Source: Lotus japonicus
Taxonomy: Eukaryota > Streptophyta > Magnoliopsida > Fabales > Fabaceae
DNA: 64,000 nt
Direction: 5' to 3'
NCBI RefSeq assembly: GCF_012489685.1
Contig: NC_080044.1
Coordinates: 26,764,369-26,828,368 of the forward strand
The translations under genes and the position numbers were made by a program. The notes under the pieces are model-generated. The model was not told the origin of the DNA and searched no databases. It saw only the letters and a program-made list of their open reading frames with translations. This document shows, piece by piece, positions 41,521 to 51,601 of this stretch (positions are counted from its first letter, which is position 1; each line of letters begins with the position of its first letter).

Positions 41521-43033
41521 CAGTACTCATAGCTTCAGCCCAGAACTGGTGTGGAATCTTCTTAGCATGTAACATTACTCTAGCTGATTCCTGGAGTGTT
41601 CTATTTTTTCTTTCAACAATTCCATTCTGCTGTGGAGTGATAGGGGCAGAAAACTCGTGACTAATACCTTCTGTTCCACAGAACTCCAAGAACTTAGAAT
41701 TCTCAAACTCCCTTCCATGATCACTTCTGATTCTCACAATCACACAGTCCTTCTCATTCTGAAGTCTCAAACATAGGTTCTTGAATATTTCAAACGTCTC
41801 TGACTTTTCTCTCATAAATTCAACCCATGTATACCTTGAAAAGTCATCTACACAAACAAACACATACCTTTTTCCTCCCAAGCTTTCAACCTGCATGGGA
41901 CCCATGAGATCCATGTGAAGCAATTCCAGAACCTTTGTCGTGGTCTGATGCTGGAGCATCTTGTGTGACACTTTGGTTTGTTTACCAATCTGACATTCTC
42001 CACAAAGCTTTCCTTCTCCCAAGCTTAAATTGGGCAGGCCTCTTATTGCTTCATCAACAATAACCTTTTGCATGCTTTTGTAGTTGAGATGTCCTAGTCT
42101 TTGATGCCATACATTTACCTCATCTTCTTTGGTTAACAAACATCTAGAAACATGAGCTTTGTCCTCTGATGTCCACATATAGCAGTTGTCTTTTGATCTG
42201 ACCCCTCTCATCACAACTTTGTCATCATCAGTGGTCACAACACATTCTAGCTTATTGAACTTCACATCATACCCTTGATCACACAGTTGACTTATGCTGA
42301 TCAGGTTGGCAGTTAAACCATTAACAAGTAACACATTATTCAAGTTAGGAGATTCTGTGCTAACAAGCTTTCCTACTCCCTTGATTTTTCCTTCAGCTCC
42401 ATCTCCAAAAGTGACATAGTTGGTTGAGTGACTTCTGATGTCTTGTAAAAAGCTCTTGTTCCCTGTCATGTGCTTTGAGCAGCCACTATCAAAATACCAG
42501 TCTTCCTTTGATGATGCTCTGAAAGATGTGTAGGCTACCTGACATTTGATTTCACCCTTGGGCTTCCATTGCTTCCTCATCTGAATAGGCTTTGTAGACT
42601 TGATATTATTGTGCATCTGAGGATAGCCATATAACTTGAAGCAGTAGGGCTTTATATGACCATTCCTACCACAGTAGTGACACTTCCAAGGCACGGTTTT
42701 GCCAAACTTAAGCTGAGGGTCCACATGCTGAGGCACATGTCGGGGCAATGGGTCTGACAACTGATAATTCCTGGGCTTCTTGAATTCAGTTTGTTTTGTA
42801 GCAGAAACAAAATTTTTTGATCCTTTATGATCTTCTTTGTTAGATGTCCTGTAGTCAAAGCCAACTACTTCTTCTAACTTAGCAATCTGGTTCTTAAGCA
42901 CAGAGTTAGAATTCACTAAAGCATGATTATTATTTTTCAATTCAGAAATAGTTTTCTCATGTTCAGAAGGAGTCTTAGAAGCAGCAGAGAAATCATTTTT
43001 CAACTTTTTATGCTTAGTTAATAAAGAGTTATA
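41521..43033 (-). pseudogene. Copia zinc knuckle, protease and integrase region
   Basis: The minus frame contains a second CCHC-like knuckle (CHYCGRNGHIKPYC), the protease active site (YFDSGCSKHMTG) and the integrase HHCC domain (HQRLGHLNYKSM ... CGECQIGKQ). The integrase core follows, with HMDLMGP, SDHGREFEN and PQQNGIVERKNRT giving the DDE residues. The frame is cut at 41521, exactly at the ACATG target duplication of the Athila-type element, and resumes at 32744. It continues upstream into gag through an in-frame TAG at 43034-43036. Confidence 0.9.
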
Positions 43034-43036
43034 CTA

Positions 43037-44257
43037 ATCCATTATATCAGACAAAGCATGTTTTAATTCAGAGGTTGAGAAAGAAGCGAATACCTCATTT
43101 TCAGCGTCTGAGTTAAGATCTTCTTCTGATGCTGAGTCAGAGTCAGTTGCATCTTTTGATTCTGCTTCTTTGTCTTTGACAATAGCCATGAGCCCTTGAA
43201 CTTCACCATCAGAGTCAACATCCTCTGACTCTGATTCGTCAAAAGTCACCATCAGACTTTTCTTTGTCTTGAAGTGCTTCTTTGGCTTCTTGTCCTTTTT
43301 CAGCTTTGGACAGTCACTCTTGTAGTGCCCTGATTCTTTGCACTCGAAACATGTGACTTCCTTGATTGAGGACTTCTTCTGGCCTGATGAGGATTCAGAC
43401 TTTCCTTTGGCCTTTCCAGAGCCTCTGTACTTCCTCTGCCTGTGCTTCCAGATGCGGTTGAGCCTTTTTGAGATCAGAGTCAGCTCATCTTCATCAGAAT
43501 CTTATGATGCTTCTTCAGATTCTTCTGCTTCAGCTTGAAGAGCTTTTGACTTCTCAGATTTAGCCTTCTCAGATTTGGATTTTAAGGCTATAGACTTCTT
43601 CCTTAGATCCTGCATCTCTGACCGCTTTAGCTCATGACATTTCAGTATGCTGATGAGTTCTTCTAAACTCATACGTTCAACATCTCTTGTAAGCTCTATT
43701 GAAGTCACTAAAGGCATCCAGCTTTCAGGAAGACTTCTGATGACCCTTATGACATGATCTTTTGTAGTGTAGCTTTTGTTGAGAGGTCTTATTCCAGCTA
43801 CGAGCAACTGAAATCTGAAAAACATGTCCTCAATGGACTCGTTAGGTTCCATGATGAAGGATTCATACTTCTGGATCAAGGACAGCGCCTTTGATTCTTT
43901 CACTTTCTTGTTTCCTTCATGAGACATCTTCAAAGATTCAAAGATGCCCTTGGCAAACTCACGATCTGTAATCTCCTGGTACTCTTCATAGGAAATAGCA
44001 CTAAGAAGAATAGCTCTAGCTTTGTGATGCTGTGAGTAAAGCTTCTTTTGCTCAGCAGTCATCTCTGATATGGAGATCTTCTTGCCATCTGCATCAACTG
44101 GACGCTCATAGCCATCCACAATGATATCCCAGAGATCTGCATCGAAGCCCAGAAAGAAACTTTCAATTCTGTCTTTCCAATATTCGAACCTTTGACCATC
44201 GAACATGGGAGGCTTTGCATTGTAACCATCTTTTTGCGTTTCACTGGTGGTAGCCAT
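43037..44257 (-). pseudogene. Copia gag region
   Basis: Starts at ATG 44257 (MATTSETQKDGYNAKPPMFD), with the UBN2-type gag domain (YWKDRIESFFLG, LPESWMPLVTSIE, MSLEELISILKCHE). An in-frame TAA at 43502-43504 interrupts it before the first zinc knuckle (CFECKESGHYKSDC, about 43305-43345) and an acidic stretch. Gag and pol are in one frame. Two nonsense codons in this part and four in the RT part show long inactivity. Confidence 0.88.
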
Positions 44258-44316
44258 TGTTTTTCACGCCGGCCCGGATCACTGAACACTGTTAGGTGTG
44301 GTAATTAGAACTTGCA

Positions 44317-44327
44317 CTCTGATACCA
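44317..44327 (-). other. Primer-binding site of the Copia element
   Basis: TGGTATCAGAG on the minus strand, complementary to the 3' end of initiator tRNA-Met as in most plant Copia elements, lies three bases after the LTR end. Confidence 0.75.
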
Positions 44328-44329
44328 AT

Positions 44330-45541
44330 TGAAGGTATGAAAAACGGTAGAAAGGGGGGGTTTGAATAACATTTTCAGAATAAAACTTCCACCTTAAGAT
44401 TTAAACAAATCTTTCGAGACACAAGTAAAGTGCTTAAGATAAGAGATAAGAAAAGCACACAAGGATTTTATCCTGGTTCACTTGATGAATCACTCAAGCT
44501 AGTCCAGTCCACCCGTGAAGGTGATTTCTTCCTTCTTAGAATGAAGGCAATCCACTAATCAGATAATTGTTACAACTGCACTTGAAACCTACAAGTGGCT
44601 AACAATACACTGACTTAGCTCACACTAAGATTCACTCTCTTAGTCTTCTCTAGGATCCGATCAACCTTGATCTCGTAAAGGTAAACTAAACAACTGTTTA
44701 AGAAATATTGTTTACAGGGAGATTGCTTCTTAAAAGCTTGTAGTAAACACAATGAATTCAATGAAGAAAGAATGCTTAGAAGATTTGAGTATAGCTTGCG
44801 CGTATGAGATTCTTCCAACCACATCTTTCAATCTTCAGCTTCTATATATACTCCAAGGGTTAGGGTTTGAACATTGCATGGGAAAGCTACCGTTGGAGGG
44901 CAGATCTGGGATTTCCAGCTTCTGCTGTGGCTGAGAATGTTAGGTTAGGTCGTCAGGATAGTACATTTGCTTTTGTACTTTGGATAGTGACTTGACCTTT
45001 AACCTAGTAGACTTCTGATCAGAGGAATGCTTCGTGTTGGAACTTGTGAAGCTTGTTGATCAGAGTCAGAGGGAAGCATGGATCCTCTGACCGTTGTATC
45101 TTCTGATTCTGAACCCAGAGGAGAAGTACTTGGTCTTCAGAGCCATTTTGCTTCTGGACTTCAGAGTCTTCACTTTTCAGCTTTTGGATCTTCAGAGTCT
45201 TCTATACCATCAGAACATCTGAACCTTCAGAGTGTCTGGGTTGTCAGAACGTCTGAATCTTCAGAACTTCAAGTGAGCTGAGTCCTTATCAGAGCTTGAT
45301 TAACTTCACATCTTCTGAAGCTTTTCTACTGTTCAGATTGAACTTGGAGATTGCGAAAGCGTTGCTAGGGTCACTCTTTAAGCACAGTGCTTCTGATTTG
45401 TGTGAGATTATGTTAAGGTCAGAGCCTGTTAAGAGCACACTCAGAAAACACGTTAGAGTACCATAATTGTTCATACTAAAATGTTAACTTGTAATCATCA
45501 AAACATAGAGTTGTACTACACGATCAAAACTTGATCTTACA
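44330..45541 (-). repeat. 5' LTR of the Copia element, different family from the 3' LTR
   Basis: On the minus strand it starts TGTAAGATCAAGTTTTGATC at 45541 and ends CATACCTTCA at 44330, just before the primer-binding site. It contains many agaagttc and tcagaagc-type short repeats. Its start and interior do not align with the LTR at 28074-27199. The start could lie further right, up to about 45762. Confidence 0.6.
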
Positions 45542-45762
45542 GAATGTGCTGCTCTTTCTCTGTACCTTGCTTCATCCTTCAAGATAGACGATGTAGATCT
45601 TCTTTAATCACGGTCTTCTTAGACAATCTGTCAGCTTGAATGTATCTTGTACAATTTTAGTTCTGAAGCTCTGACTTTTCTTCTTTCTTCAAACGTTCTT
45701 CTCTTTTCTTCATCATACAACTTTGCAGATTCGACTTTTCCTGTCTTGTCTAGATTATCTTC

Positions 45763-46390
45763 TGTAACGCCCCAATTTCTAAATCGGGGATCACATTAGT
45801 AACCCAACAAAATATGGGGACTAACTCGGGTTTTTTTTTTCTTCTTTTCTAAACGGTGATATTTCGAAACATAGACCCATCATCACCCAAGCAATGACCC
45901 GAGAAATTCCCAGGTAAGCTGGTCGGGCACAATGCCGCATTAAAAGCCCTTCTTGCCTTAGACAGAACAACCCGAGTTCTTACTTGAACTTAAATGAGGT
46001 TTTTCAATATCATTTCAAATCACTTTTCAAAAATCGATTCAATTATCCTTTAAGTTTAAAAATCAATTTGATTACTTTATTTTAATCAACTCTTCAAAAA
46101 CTTTATCATTTGATTTTTAAACCATTATCCGATTAACAATATCCAACTTTAAATGTAGGTTATTGCGATAATATAAATATAAATAATATCCCGATAAAAT
46201 TCCTAGTTAAACCGCTAGCGCAAAATTCAAAATCCAAAACCATAATATTTAAACTGTAGCGTAAAGGTTAATTTCTGAACTGAAGTTTACATGAAATATT
46301 TAATCAATTCACTTATGCTCTTGAAAATTGTTATCATTCAAAATATAATAAACGATGTATTCAATGTTTGAACTTAACATTTAGGTGTAA
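45763..46390 (-). repeat. Chromovirus-type LTR fragment
   Basis: TGTAACGCCCCAATTTCT with the later cattagtaacc is the inverse of the LTR end found at 59720-59752. The block gaaattcccaggtaagctgg (45903-45922) is the inverse of part of 58000-58010, and the adjoining sequence matches out to about 57930. Compared with the 3.5-kb LTRs it lacks about 1.7 kb, so it is a shorter subfamily or an internally deleted copy. Confidence 0.6.
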
Positions 46391-46439
46391 AAAACCGAAA
46401 ACACCTTTATGAAGAAGGGGATTCCCCTTAAAAATAGTT

Positions 46440-47300
46440 TAGAAGTTGAGCTTTTGATGTATGTGGCATCAATTTCATGGGACCTTTTTCACCTTCATTT
46501 TGATGGCAGTACATTCTCACGGTAGTAGTTTATGTTTCTAAAAGGGTTGAAGCTTCTGCCTTCTCAACAAATGATGCCAATGTGGTAACGACTTTTATGA
46601 AGAATGTTTTCACTATGTTTGGTTCACTGCGTGCTATTATACGTGACAGGGGCACACATTTTTGCTTGATTCTCTTCTTGAAAAGTATGGTGTCGGGCAT
46701 AAGTTTGCTACACTTTATCACCCACAAACTGATGGGAAAGATGAAGTTTCGAATAGGGAATTAAAAAGGATTCTAGAAAATGTGGTAAGTTCATAAAGTA
46801 ATTATTGGCTGAAGAAGTTTGATGATACCTTATGAGCTTTCCGAACTGCTTTCAAAACCCCTATTAGAACATCTACTTTATAGGAAGTCATGTTACTTAC
46901 TTGTGGAATTAGAGCACAAGACTCACTAAGTCATGACGTTTATGAATTTTGATCTAAATGATGCTAGTAAAAGGAGGCTTTTCCAAGAGTTGGATGAGTT
47001 TAGACTCTAAGCCTATGAGAATGTTATAGCATCTACAAAGAGAAAACCAAGAAATGGCATGAAAGGAAGATTGATAGGAGAAAGATTCTTTCTGGGGTAG
47101 CAAGTTTTTCTCTACAATTCTAGGTTGAGGTTGTTTACTAGGAAACTCAAGTCTAAGTGGTCAGGACCTTTCACAGTGAAAGAGGTTTTCCCTCATGGTG
47201 TTGTTGAGATTGAAGAGGAAAATTCTAAAAGATCTTTTACTGTAAATAGTTAGAGGTTGAAGTTGTACCATGATAGTGAAACCATAAGAGGGAAGACCAC
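46440..47300 (+). pseudogene. Degraded Athila-type integrase region
   Basis: Broken frames encode [37 protein letters not shown] and LYHPQTDGK followed by [11 protein letters not shown], matching the integrase core and the PQT motif of Gypsy elements of the Athila group. Many stops and shifts follow, with remnants like WHERKIDRRKI and the integrase C-terminus up to about 47300. It is an old relic, oriented as the LTR fragment at 48690. Confidence 0.65.
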
Positions 47301-48689
47301 CTTGAACTTAGCTCCTCCAAAGTATTGTTCAGGACTTCTCCTAAGATCTTTTTCAAGATCGTTTGGCTCAACAAGGTTCTCTTATCACAAAATGGATAGT
47401 ATAAAATTCTAAGCATAGGAACTACAAAGTTTTTCAGAAGATTTGACTCTTGTGTATACTTTGAGTTCTGAATCTAGAGAGATTTAAGTTTGAGGATTTG
47501 AATCTTAAGTGTTTCTCTCAGACGATGAAAACGATTTGACTCTTAGGCTTTTCTTAATTTCTAGCTTCTTGCTTACTTGATCTTTTTGAATTGATTCAAT
47601 GAAGGTTGGATCGTTAATTGTAGAAATGTTCAAGTCTTGCATATATGCTCCTTGATCTTCCGTGAGAGAGATTATAGTCGTTGGAGCTTGTTCTTCACGA
47701 AGATTCTAGTTGTTGGATCAAACGGTGCTCTTATGTACTTGATGTCAATTGCATTAAATGAATGACACTATTTGATGAAGACCTTTTGCCCAAAAGGTGT
47801 ATTTTATCAGTTGGTAGGTAGCACAAGTCATTTCTTCTATCCGTTAATGAGAAAAAAATGGCAAGTTGATGGTGACAATGTTGTACTTCAGCTTTGGCCA
47901 TTGTGCTTAGTCAGATCGCGTGCTCTTTTAGCAAGTCTTCTTCTCCAAGTTTGCCTGAGATCATTTTGTAATTTAAAAGATGACACTCTTTCTCCTGACG
48001 ATCTTCTCTTGGAAAATGATCATCTTTCTTCTCAAGACTTGAACTGTCGTTTAGTGTAGACTAATCATACCTGGACAAAACATTATAGGCATAGAAGATA
48101 AGTGAAAAGTGTTCCTTAAATATGAAATTTTAGTGTTCCACATATGCCCTTAAAATTGTTATTGTACAAAACATGATAAACGATATGATTAAACGTTTGA
48201 ACTTAACAAGAGATACTTACCCCATTAAGAACACCCCTAATCATTTCTCTACGTTGTTCAAAAAACTAATCTAGCTTCTATCATGAGTAAGAGCATGAGG
48301 GTTTCGTGTGCATAGGTGCACGAGCACCACTATATCTCCTACTTTAGATGGGGTTTACCTAAAAGAAATAAAGAAGAAAATAATGTCATGTGCGCTCATA
48401 AGAAATACCGATGACCATTATTAGTGGATTCTCAATATGAGGTTGGGGAGTTAGAAATTGGTTGTAAAACCCCCACATATTGGTAGTCTTTGTGATTCTC
48501 ATTTTCACCCGTTGAAGGTCACTTAGTCTCTTAGTATGACTGTTTCCATGAATTGCTTTGTGTGTAGAAATTTGTCTTGAGTGTAGAAATATGTGCTTGC
48601 ATCTGACTTAGAGTGTTTTTTTGCTTGAGGACAAGTTTTATTGTTAATTTGTTATTCACTTTAGGACAATCTAACGTTGAGTATAGGGG
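47301..48689 (+). other. Remnant of the Athila 3' region
   Basis: No intact ORF. The stretch 47770-48060 is open but shows no recognised domain. Near 48625-48690, gcttgaggacaagtttt and gttgagtataggggtg match the pre-LTR tail of the Athila-type element at 40120-40184. Confidence 0.4.
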
Positions 48690-48830
48690 TGTGATGATCC
48701 AGGTTTAAGGCTAGTTTTCTCAGTCATTTTTCGTGTAGTTTGTTTGGTTAATTTAGGTGTTTTCATTGTTTTAGGACATTTTAGACTTAGTTCTTCTTTA
48801 ATGATTGATCAATGCCTATGACAAATAGGC
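48690..48830 (+). repeat. Truncated Athila LTR start
   Basis: TGTGATGATCCAGGTTTAAGG is related to the LTR starts TGATGACCC at 32750 and 40183, and is preceded by the same tail motif. Similarity fades near 48830. Confidence 0.5.
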
Positions 48831-49142
48831 ATCTTCAGAATGTGTTCAGAATCTAGACTTCCTTCAACGTGACATGGTTTAACATCAGGTGAACTCTTTA
48901 GCATGTACTCTTCTTCTTGATACATTAACCGCTCTTTTTTCTTCTTTGCGTCCACACTACACCCCACATATTCCTAAATGTAAAAACAAAAGCAACAATT
49001 TTTTTATAATTAAATGTAATTGGAATTAAACATCGCAAAAATTTATGTGAAATTGAAAGTTTAATTTCATATAATTCAACCAAAAAGTGCTAGATCTGCA
49101 CATCCAAAGTTCTCTACATTCCTTTTTTTCAACAAATTGCAT
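48831..49142. other. Spacer, nothing recognised
   Basis: AT-rich sequence without a repeat end or ORF; it may contain the 3' UTR of the minus-strand gene at 49143-49502. Confidence 0.3.
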
Positions 49143-49502
49143 TCAAATCGCGATGTCAACATCATTTCCAAAGGACTCAATAGCTAGATCAGGCAAGGCA
49201 ATAGAGGGATTGATGGGTACATAGGTGATTGGCTTTGTAGCAGTGAGCCTCTTCCTTTGTGGGCAGTGAGGGCCATGGATCCTGGTGAGGAAGAGAGGAA
49301 TTGTTTCAACAGAGTTGGCCTCATGCTGAGTAATAGATGAGGGTTGTGACGATGAGAGAGCATGATTGATAGGAATTTCATGGATGAAGTTAATCTGTTT
49401 CGATCTAGCACTGATACGAGCGTCACGAATCTTAGCTAGGGCACCGAGTTTGATATACTTACGGAGATGGCGAGGTGTGGTTGTTTTATTTCTTTGGTTC
49501 AT
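49143..49502 (-). CDS. Small hypothetical protein, 119 residues
   Basis: The preferred start is ATG at 49502 (CACCATGAACC), about 60 bases downstream of a minus-strand TATATAA (about 49562-49568); an in-frame ATG at 49676 lies upstream of that TATA box. The protein has a basic N-terminal half (RHLRKYIKLGALAKIRDARI, then SARSK) and an acidic end (ESFGNDVDIAI). No signal peptide, membrane segment or known domain is seen. I do not recognise the family. A well-placed TATA box, good start context and a single intact frame amid decayed repeats suggest a real small gene, but a chance ORF cannot be excluded. Confidence 0.45.
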   Translation of the reverse strand: MNQRNKTTTPRHLRKYIKLGALAKIRDARISARSKQINFIHEIPINHALSSSQPSSITQHEANSVETIPLFLTRIHGPHCPQRKRLTATKPITYVPINPSIALPDLAIESFGNDVDIAI

Positions 49503-49912
49503 GGTGAAAGTTGAGGATAAAGATGAATGGTGTGAGAGAAAGGGAATGAGTGGGGATAAGGTTATATAAAGGAAGGGTAAAGGGGGAGGTAGGATGCATG
49601 ATTGCCACGTGTAACGTATAATATATGTGAATAAATGATGATATGGTAATTCGTTTGCCAAAACATCACCTAACATACCTTAACTAATTTTACATAATAT
49701 TTCTCTTTACTTTGGAGTAACATTAAAAGCTAAAATAACATTTAGGGAATTAAACCTAATGCAAATATATTAAAAATGACTAAAAAAATATTTAAGTTGG
49801 ATACATAAAATTTGGAGGAAATTAAAAAATAATTGTTTTTTTAGTCATGTGGTAATATGAGCTTTTTTTTATGGTGATAATGTGAATTTAATAAATGGAA
49901 AATATTTATAAA
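49503..49912. other. Upstream region of the small gene, AT-rich
   Basis: It contains the TATATAA at about 49562-49568 on the minus strand. The remainder is AT-rich with no recognised element. Confidence 0.35.
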
Positions 49913-49937
49913 CTAGTATTTTAGCCCGTGCAATATA
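49913..49937 (-). mobile_element. Degenerate Helitron-like 3' end
   Basis: Read on the minus strand, GCACGGG then CTAAAATACTAGT has the spacing of the Helitron end at 3785-3804. The partner arm of the hairpin (expected CCCGTGC) has decayed to a sequence around tcatatatt. The element would extend rightward. Confidence 0.35.
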
Positions 49938-50441
49938 TGAGAAAAATATTTTTTACAATAATTAAAATAAACTTTTGTAATTATTATTTGAGTATAATTT
50001 ATAGTATATACTTGAAATGAAATAAAGACCAATTTCAAAAGAATTAAAGTACAATTTTCTAAATGAATAATTATTTAAACTTAATATAAATATATAATAT
50101 TATAAGTTTAAATTGAATCTTAAATGATAAACGTCATGAATTTAATTTATTATCTATTGAGAAGAGCTAAGGTAAAATTAAAAGTTTAATGTTACCTTGG
50201 ATGTATAAAGATAATTATATAAAATAAAATATATTTAAATCCTAACCTGACCAATATACTACTAGCCACGCCACGGTTCATCCACCACCCGCTGTATCAC
50301 TTGCGTGGCTCTCCTTCACCATCTCTGGGAAGGCATGCACACGTTCTTCTTTCACAACCTCCTCTAAAACTTTAGTCGTCCTAGAGGCTTATTTGTGCTG
50401 CACTTGTCGTCTGACCGCTCCAATCATCGTCACTCCATCAT
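49938..50441. other. Spacer, nothing further recognised
   Basis: AT-rich up to about 50250, then a more GC-balanced stretch (ccacgccacggttcatccac) without an ORF. Confidence 0.3.
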
Positions 50442-50976
50442 TGTTCTGTACTAGGAATATCTTAAGTAAGAAAGGTACACTAAGAAAACCCTAACAGAGC
50501 ACAAATATGGACATGATGTAATAAAAAGGAAACATTCTCATTAATGATAGTAAAGTTGTCAGATACAAGGTAAAAATCTCCCTTTTATAGAGGGTGTGTG
50601 GTCAACATCTAGATTATTCCTATATTTGGGCCTTTACAAGCGAGGCCCAAATCCCTATGCAGATAAGACAAACCCAAAAGAATCTTCTAGCTGGCAGATG
50701 GGACCCCCGGTAAAACGATAGACCTTCAGACCTTCCATCGTCGCCCGTGACCTTTGCCAGACTGACGCGTCGCCATCTTCCATGAGTGTAATGGGCGGGA
50801 ATCATATGAGGGATGTCCCGCCCAGTCCACAAGCCCCTAAGACATGAGGTTCAAGATTCTTGAGTCGAAATGTCTATCGTATCTTTTAGTGGTTCAAACA
50901 TCCACTGTCTCGCATCGCCTTGGTAAGAAATTTTGCCATTTTTCTCCCTTGATGATATTATCACCATGCGCATACA
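50442..50976 (-). repeat. 3' LTR of the Tat element
   Basis: On the minus strand a purine tract (ccaaaagagggcga) ends at 50977 and TGTATGCGCATGG begins. A TATA box (CTATAAAAGGGAG, about 50578-50590) is followed by a leader and an end ...TACAGAACA at 50442. The partner LTR is outside the window, so the boundaries are inferred from TG...CA ends and the tract. Confidence 0.55.
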
Positions 50977-51331
50977 TCGCCCTCTTTTGGTAGCGTGAGT
51001 CATTCACTCATGTTGGTGTGTTGTTACCTGCCTGGCGGTCTTCGATCAAACATCAATCGAATCTTTTTCACTGACACACGCATTCCTCTTTTCCTGGATT
51101 TTGTCATCATTAGCAATGAATGTAATCTGTGTGTGCGTGCGTCTCGAGGAGTTGCTTCGTTTGGGGAAAACCTTGGATCGTGAGATGTCTTTTCCTCTTT
51201 CAACTACACTTTTTCAAAACTTTTCAAATTTTTTCAAAATTCCCGTCGGTTCGTACTCTTTCCCATTCGTTCTCTCTCTTCTTCCGTCGGTTCATACTCT
51301 TTCCCACTCGTTCTCTCTCTTCTTTCCTCCA

Positions 51332-51340
51332 CTATAAAAC
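51332..51340 (+). promoter_or_regulatory. TATA box for the antisense ORF of the Tat element
   Basis: CTATAAAAC on the plus strand, preceded by TC-rich repeats (gttctctctcttcttycc-like, twice) and followed by a pyrimidine-rich leader. It lies about 265 bases before ATG 51602. Confidence 0.5.
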
Positions 51341-51601
51341 CTCCCCTCTTTTCTTCTTTACTTTTACTTTCTACAATTTTACTGCTCTTGCCCTTATTCT
51401 AAAAAACTGTTTCCTCCTGACTTTTGATTCAAACTGCTTGCTCCGATCGTTGTCATTGCGCGGTGTTTCTCTTTAGCCGACGCTCTCCTCACCCAATCTC
51501 ACATCCCCTCCTCCGGTGAGTTCTTCGCACACTTCTTTCTCGTTTTGTTGTTTTCTTTCTGTCGTTCTTGAATTTGTTCATCTTTTTTCTTTAAACCTCT
51601 A

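Larger units (their letters stand above)
27199..45541 (-). mobile_element. SIRE-like Copia element with env-like region, interrupted by an Athila-type insertion
   Basis: On the minus strand the order is LTR (45541-44330), primer-binding site, gag, protease, integrase, [insertion 41515-32750], reverse transcriptase, RNase H, env-like region, LTR (28074-27199). This order (integrase before reverse transcriptase, env-like ORF last) is the SIRE/Maximus layout. Every coding part carries nonsense codons, so the copy is dead and old. The two LTRs do not resemble each other, which a simple single insertion cannot explain. Outer boundaries are provisional. Confidence 0.75.
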
